A stretch of DNA of 64,000 bases, from assembly GCA_034638255.1 (NCBI GenBank), contig JAWPGT010000006.1:1-64000 (forward strand), read 5' to 3'. This document shows, in pieces, positions 56,801-64,000 of the stretch (positions within the stretch are counted from its first letter, which is position 1; each line of letters opens with the position of its first letter). Source of the DNA: Coprinus comatus. Its lineage: Eukaryota > Basidiomycota > Agaricomycetes > Agaricales > Agaricaceae. The position numbers were made by a program, and so were the translations under genes. The notes below the pieces were generated by a model. It made no database searches, was not told where the DNA came from, and saw only the letters and a list, made by a program, of their open reading frames with translations.

Positions 56801-59442
56801 TCGTTCGAGATGATAGCTTCGAAACCGTATCGAAGGGGCTAAATGAAATGACATTAGAACTAAGTAATAAAGGATAGAAATATGACAAACATTAATATAT
56901 GTAATCCAACGCAGCGCACCAATCATTGATGGTTCAGGAATAGAGTAACCTGAGCATCATTCATCAGGAGGATACATGAAAGAAAGTGATATTGTTCATA
57001 CCGGTGTAAATGGCCAATGCCACGACGGAAATACCAGCGACTGACTGGGCCATAGAAGCTGTTGCAGAAGCAGCTGCAATAGCACGGAAATACCCCTTCA
57101 TAGCTACTGCCATCGTGAAAACAACAAGCAGAAATACACTGTACACATATAGTTAGTCGTTATAGCATCAAGTTAATCGTGTTATCAACGCACAAGAATT
57201 GTCCCTATGGAGAACTATGAATACTATGATCTTCTTATGCTGTAGGCAGGAAGATATACTCACTGTACTGCGCTGAAGGCCACTCATGAAGTAGATAATA
57301 ATTGAGAAGACCGTCACGATGCCAAATGTTATGGGGAGATCAACGAGGGTAAATGCGATGGCTTCGATAAATGGGTGATACATTGCGGCGTGGTCATGAC
57401 GAAGAATGATGGGTCTCTGTGCATACAAGGAAGGGATTTCAGCCATGGCATTCATAGCTGAAAATAGCAAAGCGCTATGGAAGAGTTAGATTATGCACGC
57501 CGTCTTATGTCAGAGTAGAACACACAAGTACAGAACACCCCCGCGAGAGAAGTAAGCGGTTGTGCTTTCTTCCATGTTCAAAAAGACGCTTCCCATAATC
57601 AAGGCTTCGAAGATGTAGGCACTAGGAAGTATTAATATTCTTGTGAGTAGGATACTCGTTGGACCTACAAAAGATTGATTCCCGTAGGAAGCATATCGCC
57701 GCGTAGGATCTGGGCCCTTCGGGTCATCACTGCTCTTACTTGCTTGTGGATGCTCAATAAGAAGGGACTGGTTCAACAAAACATGATGAAAATCCATACC
57801 AGATCCGAAACCAAGAAATATACCTTGACTTCCTAGTTCCTGTAGAAAGTTCTAGGAGAGCACTTTCCCTGAAGGCGTCCGTATGTTCGTGGTTTTTGAC
57901 ACGTTCGGCAATGTAATTATCCACCTCTTGTCGATTTCGTTTTCCAAGTTCTGAAGTCCTAAAATAATCAGCGAATTCGATAGCAGTCCGGGGCGGATTG
58001 ACAGCATCAGGTCTCTGGATACGCCCATTGGGGTCAGTGACTGCGACAAGGAAATCGGGGGTGGTCTGCCTATTTGCCGGATTATATCTAATAAAAACTA
58101 CGTCAATGGGTGTTCTGGGATAGATATATGGCGCATACATGCCCCATATCAATGAAATACTGCCTGGCCCTATCAGCAGGCCCAAAATACACCATCCTTC
58201 CTTCGCTAATAAGGCAGACCTTGTCGAAATGTTTATACAGCCGTTCACCAGCTTGGTATAGTGAGACAATGGTTGTCAAATGGAAGGTGTCGGTAGCAAT
58301 GCGAAGGGCTTGAACGAATTCCAACGAGGTTGAAGAGTCAAGGCCACGCGTAGAGCTAATTACCAGATGATGTCAATGTATGCTATGATTTCAAACTCGA
58401 CTCACTTACTTGTCCCAAGAATATAGACAACCACGAGTAGCGAGAGCTTCGGCGATAGATACTCGCTTTTTCTCCCCGCCACTAATACCTCTGACCATAG
58501 CATCTCCAACTGGAGTCTTCCTGGCATGTCGCAAGCCAAAAACTGTAGTTAGGACATCAGTCACCCGCTCAGCATACATCTCTGGAGTAATGTCGGAGCG
58601 TCGAGGAGTACGAGTAGTTGCGGCGAATTTGATGGTTTGCTCGACAGTCAGAGTAGGGAAATGGACATCGTCTTCGGGGCAATATTGAACATCGCCGCGA
58701 TAGTGATGTTCAAGGTCGGATGGAGAAAGGGAATCGTAGTAAACGTCACCCTCAACGGCATAGAAGTCATCTCTTCTATTTGCAAGAACCTTGAGGAGGG
58801 TGCTACAGCCTGATCCAGGCCGTCCGAGAACAACTGAATGGTGTTTAGTAGCTGCGAAGGAAATGAAAAAGGAAGCTCACGAATCATTTCTCCGGGCCGG
58901 ACAACGCCTTCAAACCCGCGAAGGATATCTCGCACAGGGGGTTTCAACAACTTACGTATCTCGTCAACGATGGTGAGAGGATTGAGAGTTGAGCCAACTG
59001 TAGGCTGGAAAGAAGCCTCGGCTCCCAGGCCAATGACTCTGAGGTTTCTGAAGCCTACACCCAAGTCTCTAGATTTCACATCATGCTCTTCGCGTCTGCA
59101 CAATTTAGAAAAGATATATACTTGGACATATAGAGTTGGCACGTACCTGTGCACTACTTCACGTAATAGATTTACAAGATTAAAATTCTCTCCAACTGAG
59201 CTTAATGAGTCCTTGGACCCTCTCTCCTTGTGCCCAAACTTCTGTGCCAATGACTTTCTCAACTGCCGGACTCCAATAGGATCGAAGAATTCCGTGCTGA
59301 CGCGAGATACCGAAGAATGTTCATGGTGATGTAAATAGTGGTGGTGGGCACGCGTTGTTTCGTGTTCGGCAGTTGGGGTAGGCGGGGAGTTGACCAACTG
59401 GGACTCTTCCAGTATATCAGGTAGGTGGGGTGGTTCAGGCAT
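53831..59442 (-). CDS. PDR-type ABC transporter (full size)
   Basis: Twenty-two exons (minus), first 59442-59147, then 59095-58881, 58833-58410, 58355-58143, 58087-57824, 57767-57669, 57621-57526, 57474-57264, 57204-57194 (11 nt), 57138-57002, 56949-56891, 56838-56623, 56571-56096, 56043-55927, 55870-55756, 55696-55581, 55523-55359, 55296-54945, 54879-54515, 54447-54350, 54295-53997, 53929-53831; 1,480 aa, all phases consistent. NBD1: [12 protein letters not shown] (Cys replacing Lys, normal for fungal PDR), [34 protein letters not shown]1 around [20 protein letters not shown]2: [37 protein letters not shown]2: [40 protein letters not shown]. Known role: ATP-driven export of drugs and lipids at the plasma membrane (PDR/ABCG). 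Introns 4 and 12 use GC donors (GCATGT, GCAAGT). The short basic C-terminus is usual. Intact. Confidence 0.85.
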
Positions 59443-59576
59443 TCGTAACAAAATAGAGAGAACGGAAAGGGTTGTTCATCGCTAATAACCTTTCATTTCT
59501 TCCGATCTAGGCCAGGGCTGAGGGGATGGGCCTTTATAGTACGCAAATGATGACGCCAAAAGATGATCGCAGTTCT

Positions 59577-60592
59577 CACTGGGTGTCATTTACCCTTTTT
59601 CGTGGGATAAAAGGGTAAAGAAAGATATTAATGGATGACATGCTGTAAATCCTCGAACTTTAATTCCATGACGGGCATCTAGATTTTGCCGGGATGTGAC
59701 GGGAATGAGCGGGAAATGGCGGGAAGCAAACGGGAAAATAAGTGGATTAGCGGGAACGCGATCCAACTATGTCACTTGTTCAAACTTCAACACAGTATTA
59801 TAATTTATCTCACATACATCTAATGGCCCTTCCATGACATACCGATTGTTCCGTATTCCATATATATGTAGTTACTGTATTTTACATGACAAAATATACC
59901 CATTTCTAAACTTTAATCTAGTAGAGGCCTCGTTGCCCCATTTCTAAATGTTTTTTGTGTCATAGGTCTATAACATGCGCCAAGATTCAATGGCTACATC
60001 CTGCCGTTGATTTGGCTGTTTAAAGCAAAGCCATTAACAATAATAGATTCACATGTGTCAACATCAAATCCCATTGTTGTAATGAATGCTTGATCATTCC
60101 TTGCCATGTAAAGGGATTGCCATACAGTGTTGAGTGGTGAACCGAGGATTAGGGAGTAGGTCGGATAAGGTAGTTCTGATGAGCTGCGTGACGAGCTGTA
60201 CGTCTGGCTTGAGCTTCATTTCTTGAGTATTCCATAAAGGCAAGAATCATTGCAACTTCTTCTTCTTCCAACAAGTTGGTTCTGCCGAAGCTGTTATATT
60301 TGTAGAAGATCTTCAAGGTCTTCAAGGTCATTATTGTACATGTCCATGATGAAGACTCAAGACTAAAGAATACGAAGGATAGTATTAGGCCCGAGTGTGT
60401 TATCTCTCCAACTCCTTCTCTTATCATGATTCACATCAATGATTGATGATCTACCAAACTGTGTTATTTCGGGCCTCTTTAATAATATTTAATAATCTTT
60501 TATTATATATATAATGGATTGGAATGGTTAATGGTATCTTTAACATATATTTACCCTTTTTTTGTGGGAAAGGGGGTAAACGACACCTAGTG
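59577..60592. mobile_element. Non-autonomous CACTA-like element (1,016 bp)
   Basis: The left end reads CACTGGGTGTCATTTACCC; the reverse complement of the right end reads CACTAGGTGTCGTTTACCC (17 of 19 identical). Both are flanked outside by TCT (59574-59576 and 60593-60595), the 3-bp target duplication typical of CACTA/En-Spm and Plavaka elements. Each end also contains an internal inverted pair TTTACCC...GGGTAAA, forming terminal hairpins. The interior has no transposase; a 92-aa minus frame at 60149-60427 shows no family signal. It must be moved in trans, perhaps by a Plavaka-type transposase such as the relic at 2105-2757. Confidence 0.75.
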
Positions 60593-60757
60593 TCTAATGT
60601 TTTTCACAGAAAAACACAACTAACATCATGATTCATCATAATACTATCAGAAATACATGTTTGTAAGTGTGATACTTATACAGATTATAATTAGAATCAT
60701 GATGGAGAGGATGAAGATGATGAAATAACAAAGAGATGATGATATTAGAATTTTTGG

Positions 60758-61102
60758 TTGTCGGTACAAAGTTGGAGGCCACGGAGAGACCAGTGTGAGT
60801 CACACTGGTCTCTCTGTAACAAAATCAAAGAATTGATACAAGAAGGTTCAGAAATTGGCCAAGTGAAAATTCTCAACCTAGTTTGGACCAACATATTGGT
60901 TAAGTGGGTTCCCATAAGAGTGACAATGTCTTGGCCAATTAAACTCCATCCATCACTCCAATACGATCTTTGTTATGCCATACTTGCTTTCATTCTTTTG
61001 GCCATCTGGATGCCCTCATTTATCATCTCCATTGCACTCCTCCTCAGTTGTTTTCTTATATTACAATACATGAAGAAGGTGCTTAATCTCATGCCTTGGT
61101 AG
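60758..61102 (+). pseudogene. Truncated tandem copy of the downstream membrane protein
   Basis: A 114-codon frame whose last ~95 residues match the C-terminal end of the gene at 61495-63540: NKIKELIQEGSEIGQVKILN matches the region around GQAKVFNLIWTDI; HPSLQYDLCYAILAFILLAI matches QPSLQYDLRFAIPGFILIAI; PSFIISIALLLS matches PSFLISIALLIS. It lacks the first ~560 residues and the charged tail. It is probably the 3' remnant of an older tandem duplicate, cut by deletion and next to the CACTA-like element. Confidence 0.7.
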
Positions 61103-61494
61103 GTCGTTTAGTCAGGGGCACATCTGCATTGTGACTAGAAGCAGTTGGACTCAAATGAACCGTATCATCGGAGTATTAGTTATAATTCATTTAGCAATGT
61201 TCATTTGATGTTCACAGATACGCTCTCATCGGGTCTTTACTCAAGTCAGATGGATCATGAAGGAAAAAAGCAAAGGATCATGAGAAGACACGAATGACCT
61301 TGGATATATCAACCATCCAAAGCTGGGTAACTGATTACACACCCATGTGTGGTCCTTACAATTCAAAGACCAAGGACACCCCAAAAGACAACTTCGAACT
61401 ACCAATATTCACATTCAAGTTGAAGGCGAGTCTAATATTATGGTGATACAGTGTCTAGCTTGGGTCCTCAAACTATACCTGTAGTAACATCATC
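61103..61494. other. Intergenic leader of the membrane-protein gene
   Basis: No gene seen. It probably holds the promoter of the 61495 gene, possibly with a decayed 5' part in 61380-61494. Confidence 0.4.
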
Positions 61495-63540
61495 ATGTTG
61501 TCAATTATCACAAACCTTTCTGTTGCCCAAGTAGCGACAATAATCAACGCTGCAGTCACGTTTCTTCAAATTACCATATCCCTTTTGCTCGTTATACTTC
61601 TTGTGCAATTTATGCCCAAGACCACATCCGCGCTCTCTTGGAGCTCTATTAGCCGCATGCTTCACTCCTCGTTGTGGCCCACCATCCTACGTACAGATTC
61701 CAATTCCTCCATGTCCTCAACTTGGATTGTTGCTACTGTCGCATATCTGTCAACAGTCACTACCGTACTTGTTGCCATTGCCGGTGTGGCATTACCACTA
61801 GGCCTCAGACCGGGACCTCTGATATTGAATGAATCTTATCAGCCAACAAATGCTCAATATGTGAGAGATACATCTGATCTGGGGTCGTTTACTGCACCCA
61901 ATCGTGGGGACTTTCAATATCAAAGGACAAGGTGTGGTCAGCCGGAGGGGGTCAATGGTCTAAAGGTGTGCCCTGGTAATATTTCATCTCCTATCCAGAA
62001 AATTTTCAACAGCACTCCCCATGGACCCTTTTCCATGCAGTATCGATTTGGATATAGTTTGGACATGGAGAGTGTGGTCCACCGTGTTGGCTCTGCACAA
62101 TACCTATTCCCTCAGAATGATCTGTTCCTTGTTGAGGGACTTGTTGTTGACATGTCGTCAGATCACCCAGGAATTGGTTTTCGAAACCACACAATACCTA
62201 TCTCAGACTACGGTGCCACTTGGAGCAAGGATATTTTATGGTTAGAGCCACAAACCTCTTATGTGGACACAAACTTCACGCTGGATTTAGAAAGCCAATT
62301 AATCATATATCATGGTGATATAAGTACGTTAGCGAACCAACCATCTCTCGATGATTGGCTGTTGGATGGGCAGAACGTCGATGTCGATAGAATGGCATAT
62401 ATAACCGCAATTGTGAAGAACCACTACATCTGGAGGCAACTTGATACACAGCTGCATTCAACACACACATACACATTCAACGACGATTCCAATATCCTTG
62501 ATATTATATTGGAAAAACTTACCCCATGCTTGTACCAATCTTTCCTCTGCCTTTTGGTTCACACATATCCCTGTGAATGGGACATTGGAGATGGAAGCAG
62601 GCTGGAATCCAACTCTTCCCGTATTGGCCATTCTTGTAAAATCCTTGCGACACTACAGAACATCGAAGATGTGTCGGCGGTGGCGATCACTGGGTCATAT
62701 GCTTACACCCTGACAGCATGTTCATCAGTTACCCGTGCATCCTTGCAAAACGTCACTTTCTTGGCAAATACCAGTCATCCCGATCTTCAAAAGATCCACC
62801 TTACTCGAATCCCTGTGAATTACTCAGTCCTATGGGCGAAGGAAATAAATATTGATCCAAGTATATCAAGGATTGACCCTCTTTGGGGAAGAGTTGCCGA
62901 TGAATACGAGCATGATTCGTTTGTATGGACTATTCGTAGCAGTGCATTTTATGTACCCCATCAAGGATCAGCAGGCGGTCTAAATCCGGGATTGCCGTCA
63001 GGTAATCCATCACTGAGCGCGACTAGTGCTTGGGAATTTGTATACAATCAAGAAGGCACGGCAGGCGAATATTTTGTTGGTGGACATTGGAAACTTGATG
63101 ACAAAATTCAAAACTTAATAAAAGCGGAACCTTTGACTGGCCAAGCTAAAGTTTTCAATTTGATTTGGACTGACATAATGGCCAATAATCTTGTGGGTAC
63201 CCAAAAGAGTGACATACTTCTTGCTTCCAAATTCCAACCCTCACTCCAATACGACCTTCGATTTGCCATTCCTGGTTTCATCCTAATAGCTATCTGGGCA
63301 CCATCGTTCCTAATCTCTATCGCACTCCTTATCAGCCGCACTCTCACTTTCAAGCACATCCGAAACGTTCTCAATCATGCCTCTATTGGTCGAGTAATCA
63401 CAGGCTCATCGGCATTACGAGTTATACAACCAGAAGCTAAATCTGGATCTGATGAAGAGGAACAAGAGGACGTTAACGCAGACTCAAGTAATGTCCGAGT
63501 CCCTTTGATGTTCTCGGACCGTTACTGCATCAACAATTGA
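61495..63540 (+). CDS. Basidiomycete multipass membrane protein, unknown function
   Basis: A single 681-aa reading frame from ATG 61495 to TGA 63538-63540, unusual here because nearly all neighbours are intron-rich. Hydrophobic spans: about 10-40 (VAQVATIINAAVTFLQITIS..LLLVILL), 77-105 (WIVATVAYLSTVTTVLVAIA), and about 582-612 (AIPGFILIAIWAPSFLISIA). The ~470 residues between are Asn/Ser/Thr-rich with many N-x-S/T sites and scattered cysteines (CGQPEGVNGLKVCPG), so they are probably extracellular or lumenal. The tail is acidic (SGSDEEEQEDVNAD). I recognise the layout as one of the expanded fungal families of unknown function but cannot name it. The start could lie further upstream. In another frame the sequence after the stop stays open for ~46 codons, so the C-terminus may be shifted. 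Confidence 0.7.
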   Translation: MLSIITNLSVAQVATIINAAVTFLQITISLLLVILLVQFMPKTTSALSWSSISRMLHSSLWPTILRTDSNSSMSSTWIVATVAYLSTVTTVLVAIAGVALPLGLRPGPLILNESYQPTNAQYVRDTSDLGSFTAPNRGDFQYQRTRCGQPEGVNGLKVCPGNISSPIQKIFNSTPHGPFSMQYRFGYSLDMESVVHRVGSAQYLFPQNDLFLVEGLVVDMSSDHPGIGFRNHTIPISDYGATWSKDILWLEPQTSYVDTNFTLDLESQLIIYHGDISTLANQPSLDDWLLDGQNVDVDRMAYITAIVKNHYIWRQLDTQLHSTHTYTFNDDSNILDIILEKLTPCLYQSFLCLLVHTYPCEWDIGDGSRLESNSSRIGHSCKILATLQNIEDVSAVAITGSYAYTLTACSSVTRASLQNVTFLANTSHPDLQKIHLTRIPVNYSVLWAKEINIDPSISRIDPLWGRVADEYEHDSFVWTIRSSAFYVPHQGSAGGLNPGLPSGNPSLSATSAWEFVYNQEGTAGEYFVGGHWKLDDKIQNLIKAEPLTGQAKVFNLIWTDIMANNLVGTQKSDILLASKFQPSLQYDLRFAIPGFILIAIWAPSFLISIALLISRTLTFKHIRNVLNHASIGRVITGSSALRVIQPEAKSGSDEEEQEDVNADSSNVRVPLMFSDRYCINN

Positions 63541-64000
63541 ATTACCACTGGAAAAGAATTGTAAATGGGCCGAGGGTCGTGGACAGATACAAGCTATCTT
63601 AGATTTATCACCCCCGAATCTGAAGGCTCAGAATCCGAAGTCCGAGAGCTCTACAAGTAGTCATGAGCCCTGTTGAGTTTCTCAAGTTTCTCTCTGTATT
63701 TTGATTCACTTCATGGTATTTGTACACTTGGCTTGTGATTAGTAGTAGTGACTCCCTCGCAAAAACTTTGGAATACGTGTACGCGATAACTACTATCTGC
63801 TACATACTATATCAATATCTTCTGTCATCATTAACTTACTTCGAATTCACTTCCTTGATGTAGCAGGGACCAGCCATTATCATCATCAATGCGGATAACA
63901 CATGTGCAACATGATGGCGTTACGTGCTTTGTGGAAGGTATGGGCACGAGGGAGAGATGTGGTTAAATATTGAGCGAGCGCAACCATTCAAAAATTAAAT
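63541..64000. other. 3' flank of the membrane-protein gene
   Basis: In the frame shifted relative to the stop at 63538, sequence from ~63500 to 63677 reads TVTASTIELPLEKNCKWAEG, then GQIQAILDLSPPNLKAQNPK and a Ser-rich end. This looks like coding tail displaced by a one- or two-base change. After 63680 no gene is seen. Confidence 0.4.

Noticed and set aside
60149..60427. 92-codon minus-strand frame inside the CACTA-like element
   Set aside because: No transposase or other domain is visible; probably chance in a non-autonomous element.
1..64000. CRISPR array, bacterial operon or horizontally acquired bacterial block
   Set aside because: No regularly spaced repeats were seen; gene structure is eukaryotic throughout, with short spliceosomal introns.

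Overview
The window is nuclear DNA of a basidiomycete, most likely an Agaricomycete (mushroom-forming) fungus. Almost every gene is cut by many GT-AG introns of about 48-80 nt. The families present are characteristic of that group: DUF6535, DUF6699, a Plavaka-type transposase C-terminus, U1/JAZ-finger SDE3/MOV10 helicases, HNH_2-like and F-box-like proteins, and a PDR-type ABC transporter. I cannot name the species from the sequence.

Layout. 1-2757 is a transposon nest: the Gag and 5' LTR of a Ty1/copia element (minus strand, running off the left edge) lie 37 bp before the last exon of a Plavaka transposase remnant. 3150-6895 and 26353-30108 are two arms of a ~3.75-kb inverted duplication, each holding a ten-exon SDE3/MOV10-like RNA helicase gene with three N-terminal C2H2 fingers. 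Each copy carries exactly one disabling indel at a different place. The ~19.5 kb between the arms is accessory-like: shattered separase (ESP1) fragments, an intact DUF6535 membrane-protein gene, an HNH-type gene, an F-box-like gene, an NDUFAF2-like complex I assembly factor, a decayed secreted CAP/PR-1 gene and a SEC24/LST1-type COPII gene whose 5' end is unclear.

30.1-36 kb is mostly non-coding with one DUF6699 gene. 36.0-39.3 kb is COG3 (Golgi tethering). 41.0-41.6 kb holds a second, diverged DUF6699 gene and 42.7-43.3 kb a Kre9/Knh1-like secreted cell-wall protein. 43.3-47.5 kb is a decayed region with one stop-riddled gene. 47.5-52.5 kb holds a tight divergent pair: an Old Yellow Enzyme (minus) and a PIP5K/MSS4-type lipid kinase (plus), with only 82 bp between the modelled starts. 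53.8-59.4 kb is a 22-exon PDR-type ABC transporter. 59.6-60.6 kb is a 1,016-bp non-autonomous CACTA-like element. The right end holds a 681-aa multipass membrane protein with a truncated tandem copy upstream.

The housekeeping genes (COG3, SEC24, NDUFAF2, PIP5K) do not form a pathway cluster. COG3, SEC24 and PIP5K touch membrane traffic, but I see no operon-like logic. The most unusual structures are the reciprocal-broken inverted helicase pair, an 890-bp pogo/Fot1-like element hidden in an intron of the OYE gene, the CACTA-like element with a clear 3-bp target duplication, three GC-AG introns within about 9 kb, and an 11-nt microexon in the ABC gene. All exon models below were built by hand from splice signals, phase and protein similarity known to me; no database search was run.
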